Origin: Streptomyces lonarensis
Lineage (GTDB): Bacteria; Actinomycetota; Actinomycetes; Streptomycetales; Streptomycetaceae
Assembly: GCF_012033735.1 (NCBI RefSeq)
Contig: NZ_JAAVJD010000001.1
Coordinates: 1-64,000, forward strand
Direction of reading: 5' to 3'
DNA: 64,000 bases
Position numbers and translations under genes: made by a program. Below are positions 42,435-51,365 of the stretch, one piece after another. The notes beneath the pieces are model-generated. The model saw only the letters and a program-made list of their open reading frames with translations. It was not told the origin of the DNA and did no database searches. Every line of letters begins with the position of its first letter. Position 1 is the first letter of the stretch.

Positions 42435-42510
42435 AGTCCGGATGTGTGACGTAACCGAGTGATGGCATAAATCTGGAACGATCAGATGACCAGATGCTTG
42501 GTGTATTGAC

Positions 42511-42951
42511 CTAGAGCGGCGGGGCCTCGTGGCCTGGTTCGGCCAGGGAGGGGTGGTCGAAGGGACCGCCGTGGCGTTCGTAGAGGTGACCGCGCGCCCC
42601 AGTTGTAGTCTCGCGGACCGCTTCGGGCATGTCTGGAGCCGCCTGCGTCGCCTGGTGCTCAGCGAACCTCGTGAACACCACCTCCGCGCGGCCGAGGGTC
42701 AACCGTGTGGCCCCATAGGGCCCGACGGCATAGCCGGTCCGGTGTCCGTGCCGATGCAGTTCCTCCACGGCGAGCACGCCGGCCTCAGGCTCCGGCGCGT
42801 CCGACGGTGGGACGAGAGCATGCAGCTCTTCGTTCCATTCCCAGCCGAGGTCGCGCAGCACGGTGCGGGCCTCCTCACGCTCCCATCCGCTTCGTGCGAC
42901 CAGACCGCGGCGCGGGTCGGACGCGAACACCACGTCGGGTTCCGGCATCAC
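42511..42951 (-). CDS. Hypothetical protein, last gene of the transfer operon, 146 aa
   Basis: A small acidic protein I do not recognise. VVFASDPRRGLVARSGWEREEARTVLRDLGWEWNEELHALVPP is likely a compact alpha/beta segment. It starts at ATG 42951, overlapping the preceding stop. The position at the end of the DNA-transfer operon suggests an accessory transfer role, but nothing in its sequence proves it. Confidence 0.6.
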   Translation of the reverse strand: MMPEPDVVFASDPRRGLVARSGWEREEARTVLRDLGWEWNEELHALVPPSDAPEPEAGVLAVEELHRHGHRTGYAVGPYGATRLTLGRAEVVFTRFAEHQATQAAPDMPEAVRETTTGARGHLYERHGGPFDHPSLAEPGHEAPPL

Positions 42952-43463
42952 TGCGACTTCGGCCCCTTCTGGTCGTTCTGCTGGTCCTCAATGCCATGAG
43001 CGGGCGCTGCCGGCCAGGCGGCGAGCTGGAACCGTGAGGGCCGATCCTCGTGGCGGCCGACCCTGCACTCATCGGCGGCCTTCCCCAGCACCTTGTTCAT
43101 GCGGGTGAGGAACCGGTCGTACTGTTCGTGCCAGACGATGGCCGCTCCAGCGTCTCGGTAGGCGTCGGGCCGCGCGAAGGCCAGTGCGGCGATCTCGTAG
43201 GTCAGGTTCCCGTGATGTCTCCAGCACGGGGGGATGACGTCCTGTGGCTGCCAGGCGTAGGTCTGGTTGAGCCATCGGCACACCGAGTCGAGCCATGCGG
43301 GCAAGGGCGTGATCAGCTCGACTGTCAGCGCGCCGAGGTCCCAAGGCGCCGGGCCGTCGACAAGGGACTCCTCGGCGGCACACGCCGCGATGTAGTCGAC
43401 GACGAGTGCCGGCGGCTCGGGGAACGGGGCGAGTCGGGCGAGGGCGGTCGAGGGCGGCGTCAC
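42948..43463 (-). CDS. DUF4913-like protein of the transfer operon, 171 aa
   Basis: Resembles DUF4913 proteins, which are common in actinobacterial transfer regions. WLDSVCRWLNQTYAWQPQDVIPPCWRHHGNLTYEIAALAFARPDAY shows the W...CW.H.......L..L pattern, and IVWHEQYDRFLTRM the following W..... segment. The C-terminal tail is charged and probably disordered. The ATG overlaps the coupling ATPase's stop. Its exact role is unknown. Confidence 0.55.
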   Translation of the reverse strand: MTPPSTALARLAPFPEPPALVVDYIAACAAEESLVDGPAPWDLGALTVELITPLPAWLDSVCRWLNQTYAWQPQDVIPPCWRHHGNLTYEIAALAFARPDAYRDAGAAIVWHEQYDRFLTRMNKVLGKAADECRVGRHEDRPSRFQLAAWPAAPAHGIEDQQNDQKGPKSQ

Positions 43464-44908
43464 CGGACTGCTCCTTCTCTACGGAGTTTCCACTCGGCTG
43501 CATGCGCTCCCAGTTGCTGCTTCTCCGCGCTGGCTCGACGCGATCGTTCAGCCTCGTTGGCCGCCCTGAGGGCGGCGACGTGCTGCTGGATGGCTCCCCA
43601 GGAGTCCCACGTCCACATGCCGTCGAGGCGGGTGATGACGGGAGGCAGGTTGTCGGCGAGCACAAGGGCGTGCCCGTCGGCGAGGGCCCTGATCTGGTCA
43701 CCGCGAAGCACCGGCTCCACCGCCATGTGCGTTGCTGTGGAGTGCCCTCCTCGGTCTCCACCGGTGGTCGTCTTCGTCGTCCGTGCGCGCTCGACCTGAC
43801 CGCAGAGGTCAGACATGTCCTTCAGGAACGAGGGGTCCTTCGCGCCGCCGAACACCACGACGTGGTTCGTGAAGGACGCGAGCTCGTTCGCCGTGTCCTC
43901 TCCGAAGCGGGCGCGCGCCGATGCCCAGCCCTGAAGGCCGTAGATGACCGTGATGCCGCGGCCCCGGCCGTCAGCGACCCGCTGCCGCAGCGAGGGGATA
44001 GGCGCGGTATTCGGTGCCTCGTCGAGCGCCGCGAGGAGAGGTGGGTCCAGCCTCCCGGCCTGGGAGGTGAGTGCGTGCGCTTCGGCGACGTCCAGGAGGT
44101 CTTCCGTGACGGCGGTCGTGAGGGAGGCGACGGAGTTGACCTCCGAGTCCTTCCCCAGCAGGTAGACGGTGCCTCCCTCGTCGAGGAGCTGGCGGAAGTC
44201 GGTGGGAGGCTCCCCGCTTCCCTGAAGCGCGCGGACCACCGACTCGTGCATGAGAGGTTCGAGCGCCGCGTCCAGCGTGCTGGCCGTGTTCCCCACCGTG
44301 CGGCTGTCCCCGGTCGTTGCGGTCCGGAGCATGTCCGACCACCCCGGGCCGGCGCCGGGGTGGGCGTCGAGGATGCCGACCGGTGCTGGATCTGTCAGCT
44401 TGCGCGCCCAGGTCAGCACGCGCTCAAGCGACGCCCCGTCCAGTGCGGCGGCGTGGAGCAGGGCCGCGAGCACCTTGGCTGCCTGCCCCTTGTAGAAGGC
44501 GCTGCCTTCGCTGGACTGAGCGGTTGCGCCAGGAATCCGTGAGCCGGCAACGAACGCTTTGGCCCTCATCATGGCGATCTCCGTATCCGCGGCACCGGTG
44601 ATCAGCGACCAGCGGAGACGGGGGAGCGATGGCGAGATGCCCTGCGGGTCGAAGACCATGACCGGTCCGCTTCGTTGCCGCGCGTCCACCGTGAGTTCGA
44701 CCAGGTCGGGCTTGGTCGACGTGGCGACGACCGGACCGTCCCAATGACGGATCGTGGGAGCGAAGAAGCGCAGCGTCTTTCCGCTGCCCATGGGGCCGAT
44801 AACTCGACATGCCTTGTCGGCGCGTGACCACAGCTTCGCTCCCTTCGGCTTCTGAGATATTCCGAGAGAGTATCCGAACCTGTGTGGGTCGGCTGCGTTG
44901 CGTCGCAT
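43460..44908 (-). CDS. VirD4/TraG-type coupling ATPase, soluble part, 482 aa
   Basis: Couples the relaxase-DNA complex to the channel. Walker A is GPMGSGKT, then VVATSTKPDLVELTV and PVMVFDPQGI, and the Walker B region is PPLLAALDEAPNTAPIPSLRQRVADGRGRGITVIYGLQGWAS. The C-terminal PVLRGDQIRALADGHALVLADNLPPVI matches TraG proteins. The ATG at 44908 has GGAGG at 8 nt, so this is a real start even though family members normally begin with membrane helices. Those helices appear as a separate gene just upstream (44955-45173). Confidence 0.85.
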   Translation of the reverse strand: MRRNAADPHRFGYSLGISQKPKGAKLWSRADKACRVIGPMGSGKTLRFFAPTIRHWDGPVVATSTKPDLVELTVDARQRSGPVMVFDPQGISPSLPRLRWSLITGAADTEIAMMRAKAFVAGSRIPGATAQSSEGSAFYKGQAAKVLAALLHAAALDGASLERVLTWARKLTDPAPVGILDAHPGAGPGWSDMLRTATTGDSRTVGNTASTLDAALEPLMHESVVRALQGSGEPPTDFRQLLDEGGTVYLLGKDSEVNSVASLTTAVTEDLLDVAEAHALTSQAGRLDPPLLAALDEAPNTAPIPSLRQRVADGRGRGITVIYGLQGWASARARFGEDTANELASFTNHVVVFGGAKDPSFLKDMSDLCGQVERARTTKTTTGGDRGGHSTATHMAVEPVLRGDQIRALADGHALVLADNLPPVITRLDGMWTWDSWGAIQQHVAALRAANEAERSRRASAEKQQLGAHAAEWKLRREGAVR

Positions 44909-44954
44909 GTATCTCGCCTCCGTTCTGCGTGAGGATACGGCCGTGGTCTTGCGG

Positions 44955-45173
44955 TCACTTCTTCTTCGGTTTGTCTCTGTCAGGTGAGGGGCGGATTTCC
45001 TTGGCCTGAAGTACCGCTCGGGCCGACATGTGGCGGCGAAGGAGTCTCTTGGTCGCGAACCCGGCGTTGCGGCGGTCGCGAATTCCGAGCAGCCAAACCG
45101 CGATGAGCGAGAGACCGCAGAGTGCCGAAAGGGCATAGAGGCCGAGCGTGGCCCAGTCCGGTAGGGGGTTCAC
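44955..45173 (-). CDS. Small membrane protein resembling the missing N-terminus of the coupling ATPase, 72 aa
   Basis: One strong transmembrane helix (TLGLYALSALCGLSLIAVWLLGI, about 8-30) is followed by a basic stretch (FATKRLLRRHMSARAVLQAKEIRPSPDRDKPKKK). That stretch looks like the region joining the membrane anchor to the ATPase of TraG-type proteins (the FATxxxLRxHLSAxAVL theme). GTG 45173 overlaps the previous stop. The 46-nt gap and the strong ribosome site of the next gene argue for a natural split rather than a simple frameshift. Confidence 0.7.
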   Translation of the reverse strand: MNPLPDWATLGLYALSALCGLSLIAVWLLGIRDRRNAGFATKRLLRRHMSARAVLQAKEIRPSPDRDKPKKK

Positions 45174-45538
45174 ACGCCTGTCCTCCGGGCGACTCTCGCG
45201 GCCAGGTACCGCATCCGGCGTCCGCAGAGTCGCGCCATCGACGCAGCTGGGCCGGCGGCCCTTGGCGGCGCTCTGTGGAACGCGGCGTGCAGGTCCTCCG
45301 CCGCGCGCCAGAAGTGCGTGACGGCTGTGCGGGCTCGGCCTCCCGCCGCCGAGTAGTCGCCGCGGTCCAGCTCGCCGGCCAGCTGTCCCGTACGGCGCGC
45401 GAGCGACAGTGCGTCGGAGTGGAGCTGGTCGAGGTCGTCGCGCACGCGGAAGCTGTCGGGGGCGAGCGGAGCGGGCATCGGAGTCTTCTCCCTCTGGGCG
45501 ACTGAAGCACCCGGCTTCTGGATGTGGTTGGGGCTCAT
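45170..45538 (-). CDS. Hypothetical helical protein of the transfer operon, 122 aa
   Basis: Unknown family. RVRDDLDQLHSDALSLARRTGQLAGELDRGDYSAAGGRARTAVTHFWRAAEDLHAAF is strongly helical with heptad-like hydrophobics, suggesting a coiled-coil adaptor. The C-terminus is basic (RLCGRRMRYLAARVARR). ATG 45538 overlaps the VirB4-like stop (ATGA). Probably an accessory part of the transfer machine; inference from position. Confidence 0.6.
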   Translation of the reverse strand: MSPNHIQKPGASVAQREKTPMPAPLAPDSFRVRDDLDQLHSDALSLARRTGQLAGELDRGDYSAAGGRARTAVTHFWRAAEDLHAAFHRAPPRAAGPAASMARLCGRRMRYLAARVARRTGV

Positions 45539-46968
45539 GTCTCGTCCGGGGCTGTGGTGGCGAGATCCGTCATGGAGCCTGAGGAGAAACAGAGGTGTTG
45601 CTCTGCCTCGACCAACAGGTGCTGGACGCCGGGGTATATGACGTCGCCGACCTTCCATAGGGCGATACCTCGACGCAAGCGCATGATGTGCTCTGCTGTC
45701 CACGCTGGAAGGCCCAGGCGAGCAACTGTCTCCTCTGCTTCGGATTTCTTCTGCGAGTAGATGACAATCGTGTCTGCCATCTTCAGCGATGCTTGAGTTT
45801 CGGGGCTGTCGTCGATGTCCGACAGGTGATGCACGATGAAGATGCAGGATAGTCCGTATCCTCGTGCGAACTTAAGGAACTTCTCCAGCAGGGCGGCGAG
45901 CTGAGGTGTTCCGAGAATATGCCATGCCTCTTCGCACACCAGAATTCGTTTGCGCTGTGTGTAACGTCGGCACTGCGAATCCGGGTTGGGGCCGATCTCC
46001 CAGGCGCCGGAGTCGGCGTCGACGACAATGCGCTCGTGGCGGCTGGGTGCGGTCCCGCACTCGCACAGGGGCCGGAGCCAGACCTCTTCAAGGAAAGTGC
46101 AGATCACTGCGACGAGGATCGTCGTCGCTACGCCGCCGCTGGGCACCTTCGTGAGGTCGAACACGACCATGTCGGCGTCGAGCTCGACACCGATGCTGGT
46201 CGGGCCGTCGAGCATTCCGGTGAGGTCGCCTGTCGCGTCCTGACCCCCGCAGAGACGGTCCAGGACGTAGGAAGCTTCGAGGCCGTCGGCGAGGAGTTCG
46301 TCGAGCGTGCGCTGCTTGGCCGCCGCGTCTGCGGGGTCGGGGGCCCGCAGCGCTGCCGCGACGTCTGCGAGAACCGGCTGCCGGGCCGCCTCGGCCGCTC
46401 GCTCCCGCGCCCTGCGGATCGCGAGACGCAGCGCGGAGCCGGCGAACTCGTCGAGACGGTTGCCGAGCCCGACCTCTACGATCGTCCGCACCAGCTCGAT
46501 CTGCCTCTTGCCGGAGATGGCCGGGTCCATCGGGTTGATGCAGGACGCACCAGCCCCGCCCCCTGGGGTGAACCGGACGGGGGCCTTACCCGTGATGGAC
46601 CGGCCCAGCGCCGCCCACTCGCCTTCTTCGCGTTCCTTCTGCTCCTTGGTGTCCAGCACCACGACCTGCCGGCCGAGGCGTATCTGTCGTGCCGTGTAGG
46701 TCTTCGTCAGAGCCGACTTGCCGCGGCCCGTGTCGCCCATCACGATCATGTTGCCGCCGGGAAGCCCGTCGCCGAAAGCTGAGAACGGGCAGTAGATGAA
46801 CGCCTTGCCGCTGTAGAGCTCCCGGCCGATGATGGCGCCCTCTGTGCCCAGGGTCGGCGGTGCGATGGGCAGGTAGAGGGCCTGGCTGGTGGTCGTCTCG
46901 GTGTACAGCGGGCGCCGAGCCGTCTCGTGCATCGGTGTCAGCACACCGACTTCGAGGAGATCCGTCAC
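45535..46968 (-). CDS. VirB4/TraC-type ATPase, 477 aa
   Basis: The motor ATPase that energises channel assembly. Walker A is GDTGRGKSALT, VVVLDTKEQKEREEGEW follows, and Walker B is RILVCEEAWHIL. The arginine-finger region near LKFARGYGLSCIFIVHHLSDIDD is typical. The length is short because the N-terminal VirB4-like domain seems to be carried by the adjacent SCO6880-type protein. GTG 46968 overlaps that protein's stop (GTGA). Confidence 0.85.
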   Translation of the reverse strand: MTDLLEVGVLTPMHETARRPLYTETTTSQALYLPIAPPTLGTEGAIIGRELYSGKAFIYCPFSAFGDGLPGGNMIVMGDTGRGKSALTKTYTARQIRLGRQVVVLDTKEQKEREEGEWAALGRSITGKAPVRFTPGGGAGASCINPMDPAISGKRQIELVRTIVEVGLGNRLDEFAGSALRLAIRRARERAAEAARQPVLADVAAALRAPDPADAAAKQRTLDELLADGLEASYVLDRLCGGQDATGDLTGMLDGPTSIGVELDADMVVFDLTKVPSGGVATTILVAVICTFLEEVWLRPLCECGTAPSRHERIVVDADSGAWEIGPNPDSQCRRYTQRKRILVCEEAWHILGTPQLAALLEKFLKFARGYGLSCIFIVHHLSDIDDSPETQASLKMADTIVIYSQKKSEAEETVARLGLPAWTAEHIMRLRRGIALWKVGDVIYPGVQHLLVEAEQHLCFSSGSMTDLATTAPDET

Positions 46969-48491
46969 TTGATGCCTCCGGCGAACGGCAGAGTGGTCGC
47001 GAACGCGCGGGCATGCTCCAGGTCCAGCCATTCAAGGCGCAGATGGGCGTTCCGGGCGCGGGATGCCGTGGTCCGCTTGGTGCGGTCCAGCTCTTCGGCG
47101 CTGCGTGCGGAGATCGTGATGTAGCCGACGACCGCGGCGCCGGCCGCTCCCGACGAGGCGAGCGCCATACCCCGCGAACCGGTCGCGCTTGCCGCGATCT
47201 GGTCGCGCGGGTCCACGTTCTTGCCGCGCTGACGGTCTCGGTGCATCTCCGCCTGGTTGTTCGTGTCCTCGGCCAACATGCGCTCCACGGCCTTGTCGTT
47301 CGGTTCCAGCTGTTGAGTGATCGCGATGGTGCGGATCACGTCCGGCATGCCGATGAGCAGAGGTGAGAGGAAGTCCGGGCCCACCGGCGTGGTGGGCCAT
47401 CCGACAACGGCGGCTGTGGCGTGGAACCAGCTGCCGGCGGAGCCTGCCGCGCGCGTCGCCACGTGTGTGCCCGGTCGGACATCGACGTTCCGCGGGAAGG
47501 CGTGGGCCTGCGGAAGGCCCGTGTCCCAGATCGCGTGGTCAGGGTCGTAGCTGTTACGGATGAACGCGGTCAGTCGACCCTCGTCGAGCGGCGCGATCAC
47601 CGACAGACCGGCGTCCTCCGCGCGGGACCACAGCTCGTCCAGATAGGCCGCCATTGCTGCCGCGACGCCGTGGTCACCAGCTCCCCGCGCCGCGCCGTCC
47701 GCCGCCAGGTCCCGCGTGAATCTCGCATGGATGGTCACGAAGTACCGGTGCTCTTCAGCGCTGGTCGAGACAGCGTCTGCCAGCACCTCGTACGACTCCT
47801 TGAGCCACTGCGGTGCTCTGTCGGTCGCCGCCGAGTCATCACGTCGGTCGATGAACCGCTGGTGGGCGTGCGGGTCGGATTTCATCTGCCGCGCGAGCAC
47901 CTGCACCCGCTTGACCGGATGCTCCTCGACGTTGCCGAAGGCATCCAGCAGTTCGCCCCAGCGCTCCAGCGCGACGACCTGCTCCTCGACCTCCTTGCCT
48001 CCCAGGCCGGGTGATGCGATCTCCAACGATGCGGTCACGCAGCGGGCCTCCGGCTGAAGGACGACGACAGCGCGTTGTCCGCGCACTGCGACGGGAACCC
48101 AGGTCATCCCCGATACCCCCTCCGGCGCCGCGAGCGCTGCGTCCGGGGGTGTACCACCTCGCCGAACCCCCGCCTCGACAGCAGGCGAGACCCACACCCC
48201 TCCGGTACGGGCGAGCGCACGCCGGTGGTAGCGGTTGATCCGCCACCAGCGGTAGAGGGTCCGACGCTGACCGGTGCCACGTGGGCGGTAGGGCGCGTAC
48301 ACAACGGCAAGCGCCACCAAAATGGGCGTTACGAGGCCAGCAGTGGCCAGCGCGGTCACTCCGCTGAACAGGTAGCCCAGTGCCACGCCAGCCGCCGCTC
48401 CACCGCCCAGGACGACCTGTTCCCCGAGGTCTCGGCGGCCGACGAGACCTGTCGGTCGGTGGCGGCCGAACTGATACGTACGCGCGGTCAT
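46965..48491 (-). CDS. SCO6880-family transfer protein, 508 aa
   Basis: Streptomyces SCO6880-type component of type IV-like systems. RRDLGEQVVLGGGAAAGVALGYLFSGVTALATAGLVTPILVALAVVY forms two membrane helices near the N-terminus, after the conserved TYQFGRHRPTGLVGRR start. The large soluble part contains WVPVAVRGQRAVVVLQPEARCVTASLEI and resembles the N-terminal domain of VirB4 proteins. It is therefore expected to work as a split VirB4 with the following ATPase. The ATG at 48491 overlaps the VirB6-like stop. Confidence 0.82.
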   Translation of the reverse strand: MTARTYQFGRHRPTGLVGRRDLGEQVVLGGGAAAGVALGYLFSGVTALATAGLVTPILVALAVVYAPYRPRGTGQRRTLYRWWRINRYHRRALARTGGVWVSPAVEAGVRRGGTPPDAALAAPEGVSGMTWVPVAVRGQRAVVVLQPEARCVTASLEIASPGLGGKEVEEQVVALERWGELLDAFGNVEEHPVKRVQVLARQMKSDPHAHQRFIDRRDDSAATDRAPQWLKESYEVLADAVSTSAEEHRYFVTIHARFTRDLAADGAARGAGDHGVAAAMAAYLDELWSRAEDAGLSVIAPLDEGRLTAFIRNSYDPDHAIWDTGLPQAHAFPRNVDVRPGTHVATRAAGSAGSWFHATAAVVGWPTTPVGPDFLSPLLIGMPDVIRTIAITQQLEPNDKAVERMLAEDTNNQAEMHRDRQRGKNVDPRDQIAASATGSRGMALASSGAAGAAVVGYITISARSAEELDRTKRTTASRARNAHLRLEWLDLEHARAFATTLPFAGGIK

Positions 48492-50074
48492 GAAGCGTCC
48501 TTGGTGTTGGGGGGCCGACCGGCGGTTCCACCGGGAAGCGGCGCACTCGTCGGCTTAGGAGCTGCTGCTGGCCGTGTTCCAGGGGCCGGCCCCGAAGCTG
48601 CGGACGGGAACCTGCCGGCACCCGGAGGTGCTGTTCCTGGCGGAAGAGGGGGCGCCCCCAGGCGTCCCGCGGGCTGACTCGTCCCCCCTGGCGCTCCCGT
48701 GCTGGACGGAAGCGGAGGCGTGGCGCCCTTCGCCGTCGCCGGCTGCCCGCCGAGCGTCTGCGGCGTCGCGCCACGGGAGTGGTCGCGTCCCTGGCCCTGG
48801 CCGGGCCCCTCACCGGAGGCCCCGGCTCCTTGCGCGCCGGGCGACCCGGCCGCCTTGTCCTTGGCGAGGTTCACTCCGGCCTTCGCTGCGGCTGCGGCAG
48901 CCCCGGCCGGGCCTGCCGCAGCAGTGCCGCCGCGACCCACGGACGCGGTGCCTCTGGCTGCGCTTCCCCCGGCCCTGCCTCTCACCAAGGAGTCCTGGAC
49001 GTGGGAGTTGATGGCCCTGTTGGCGTGCTGGCCGGGGCCGTCGATAGCGGACGCAGGGCCCGACATCTGCGCGCGCCTACGGTCGTGGTTCAGCGATGCC
49101 ATCTCGTCACCGAACGCGGGCAGCCACTTGTAGAGGGTGGCGGAGGCGAACACCGCCAAGAGCAGGATCAGCGCACCCACGAGCGTCGTTGACACAGCAT
49201 CCGACATGTCCCCGGTGGAGTCGCTGAGAATTGCGCCTCCGAGCCCCAGCAGCGCGAAAAGGATCGGCTTGCTGAGTCCGATCGCGAAGATTGCACCGAA
49301 CCACTTCTTGCTCTTACCCCAGAGATCTCGGTCGACGAGACCCGCGTTGACCACGGGGCCGAGGGCAACCGCCACGTAGATGGCCGCGCTGCGGATGAGC
49401 AGTTCAACCCACATCAGCAGTGCGCCGAGCAGCATTACAAGGTTGACCACGAAGAGTTGGCCGATCCCCTCGGAGGGGTTGGATGCCATGACTCCCAGGA
49501 CGTTCTCCAGGAACGGCGTGAAGTTCGAGACGGCGTATGGCTCGAAGATCGCTGTCACTTCGTCGATGGCTTGCATCAGGAGGGCGATCGCGCCGGGTGT
49601 CATTGCGTTGACAACGAATTGCAGCAGCAGGAAGCCGATCGCCTCGGAGACTGCGGTGGTCACGGCAACGCCGCGGATAGCGCGCTTGGCTACGGCAATG
49701 AACCACAGAGCCACGGTGAAGATGCTCGACGCAGCAAAGATGATCGCGTACTGCTTCAGGAACTCGGGACTGGTGAGGTCAATCCTCGTGGTGTTCTGCA
49801 TTAGTTCCAGCATCTTGTGCAGGAACCAGATGTTCGCCTCCGTCAGCTTTTGCAGGAGGAAGCCGAGCGGGTCAGTTGCGAAATCGACAGCCGACGCCAC
49901 CTCGCAGACCATGGGGATGTAGCACAGCGGGTTCGCAACCGCGACGGGGACAAAGGCGAAACTGATCGTCACCGTTGCCCACAGCACCGTTCGGAGACGC
50001 CGCTGCCACGGCCCCGGCTCGCCGCGCTCGATCGTGATGAGTCCGGGAGCGTCTTCACGCAAGAGCAGGCGCAT
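48488..50074 (-). CDS. VirB6/TrbL-like polytopic membrane protein, 528 aa
   Basis: A channel-like inner-membrane component. After a first helix (TVLWATVTISFAFVPVAVA) there are several more (YAIIFAASSIFTVALWFIAVA, AIGFLLLQFVVNAM, LFVVNLVMLLGALLMWVELLI, SAAIYVAVALGPV, FAIGLSKPILFALLGLGGAI, LVGALILLLAVFASATLY). The C-terminal about 180 residues are Gly/Ala/Pro-rich and disordered. ATG 50074 has GGGAGG at 8 nt and lies 20 nt inside the end of the preceding gene. Confidence 0.8.
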   Translation of the reverse strand: MRLLLREDAPGLITIERGEPGPWQRRLRTVLWATVTISFAFVPVAVANPLCYIPMVCEVASAVDFATDPLGFLLQKLTEANIWFLHKMLELMQNTTRIDLTSPEFLKQYAIIFAASSIFTVALWFIAVAKRAIRGVAVTTAVSEAIGFLLLQFVVNAMTPGAIALLMQAIDEVTAIFEPYAVSNFTPFLENVLGVMASNPSEGIGQLFVVNLVMLLGALLMWVELLIRSAAIYVAVALGPVVNAGLVDRDLWGKSKKWFGAIFAIGLSKPILFALLGLGGAILSDSTGDMSDAVSTTLVGALILLLAVFASATLYKWLPAFGDEMASLNHDRRRAQMSGPASAIDGPGQHANRAINSHVQDSLVRGRAGGSAARGTASVGRGGTAAAGPAGAAAAAAKAGVNLAKDKAAGSPGAQGAGASGEGPGQGQGRDHSRGATPQTLGGQPATAKGATPPLPSSTGAPGGTSQPAGRLGAPPLPPGTAPPGAGRFPSAASGPAPGTRPAAAPKPTSAPLPGGTAGRPPNTKDAS

Positions 50075-51362
50075 GGCTGGCACCTCCCATGCCGGCGAAC
50101 CGCTCGGCAGGCGCGGACTCATGCAGCGCGGGCGGTGCAGGAACAAGCGGTTCGGAAGGTGTCACGGCCGTCGTCTTCCAGGTGCCGTCGCTCCAGACAA
50201 GGTCGACGGTCATGCGGAGGAAGCCGATCTGAGGGCGTTGCGCTTCGTCGCTGCCTGCGAAGCCGCCGACAGAAGCCGTCCACAGTTCGACACTCGCGGC
50301 GTGACGCGACTGGGCGATGGTTCGCGTGGCGAGTACCGCGGTCCTCGTGATCAGCTCACTGCCGTCCCTGGTCTTCCCGTCGGTGCCCAGCCCCCGGTTC
50401 TCGGCCACCAGCTGTCCGGTGGCCTCCGCGTCCGACATGGCTGAGTCGAGGACGCTCGGTGCCGCCGTGGCCGCGAGCATGCGGCTTCTCCACGTGCTGT
50501 CCGCGAAGAACCGCGGATCGCCGTACAGCATCACGGCACTGACGGCCGCTGCCTGGGCTCCGACCTCCTCTCGGGCGTATCCCGCGGGAAAGCCGTCATC
50601 TCCGGTACTGCCGCTCAGCACCGGGTCACTGGCGGATGTCGCAACGTAGTCCGAGAAGTCCTCCGCGACGTTCGACGCCTGCCGGACGTCGATCGGCGTC
50701 ACCAGGCCGGTGGTCCGCGACATGTCGTGCAGCTTCCAGTCGCCGGACTCCCAGACCAGCGTGACCGTGACTGACTCGAACGCGGCAGTGGGCGGGGGCC
50801 CGGACAGGTTCCCGCGGACGTTCGTCGTCCACAGCCTCATCATCGCTTCGTCCTCGTCGTGGCCCAGAACGTGGGTAGAGAGCACCGCGGTTCTGGCGAT
50901 TGCCTTGTCCGGCCGACGGGAGTCTCCCTGAAGGGCATCGGCCACGCTCTTGGCGTCGCGGTCCGCCTTCGCCGTCAGCGTCTCCTTGGCGCTGTCGGCC
51001 GCCATGACCGACAACGCGCGATGTCGAGCAGCCTTCTTGGTGAGGACGTCGGTACTTCCGCCGGTCGTCACGTAGTTGGCCGCCGCAGCCTTGGCGCCTG
51101 CTTCTGTGCGGGGGTGACCGACGGGGACGCCGTTCACGACACGAGGCCGCTCGCTGCTTACCGCGTCCTGAACGTACTCAGGCACCGGAGGCGGGGGAGG
51201 GGCGGCCGTTGTCGAACTGCCCGTGACGAGGCTGACGGCGACGCCTCCTGCCGTGAGCGCAGCGGCGCCGCCGGCCGCGAAGCTCCAGAACCTCGTCGGC
51301 CGTCCACGTCTGGCGGGTCGACCCGCGTAGCTGCCGTTATTCGTTCGGGATCGAAACACCAT
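50055..51362 (-). CDS. VirB8-like protein with tandem NTF2-type domains, 435 aa
   Basis: A basic N-terminus and one membrane helix (FWSFAAGGAAALTAGGVAVSLV, about 25-46) precede two similar extracytoplasmic domains. Each begins with G(V/F)P(V/A)G(H/Y)xREE(A/V)GAxAAAxx(Y/V) (near residues 78-95 and 258-275). Each ends in a strand of the type VTVTLVWESGDWKL or MTVDLVWSDGTWKT. Such VirB8/TcpC-like periplasmic scaffolds link channel parts. It ends just inside the VirB6-like gene. Confidence 0.75.
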   Translation of the reverse strand: MVFRSRTNNGSYAGRPARRGRPTRFWSFAAGGAAALTAGGVAVSLVTGSSTTAAPPPPPVPEYVQDAVSSERPRVVNGVPVGHPRTEAGAKAAAANYVTTGGSTDVLTKKAARHRALSVMAADSAKETLTAKADRDAKSVADALQGDSRRPDKAIARTAVLSTHVLGHDEDEAMMRLWTTNVRGNLSGPPPTAAFESVTVTLVWESGDWKLHDMSRTTGLVTPIDVRQASNVAEDFSDYVATSASDPVLSGSTGDDGFPAGYAREEVGAQAAAVSAVMLYGDPRFFADSTWRSRMLAATAAPSVLDSAMSDAEATGQLVAENRGLGTDGKTRDGSELITRTAVLATRTIAQSRHAASVELWTASVGGFAGSDEAQRPQIGFLRMTVDLVWSDGTWKTTAVTPSEPLVPAPPALHESAPAERFAGMGGASHAPALA

Positions 51363-51365
51363 AGG

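Noticed and set aside
44602-44958. Simple frameshift joining the membrane-anchor gene to the coupling ATPase
   Set aside because: The ATPase gene has its own ATG with GGAGG at good spacing, 46 nt after the anchor stop. The anchor gene ends in a natural Lys-rich tail. A split is more likely, although a sequencing check is worthwhile.
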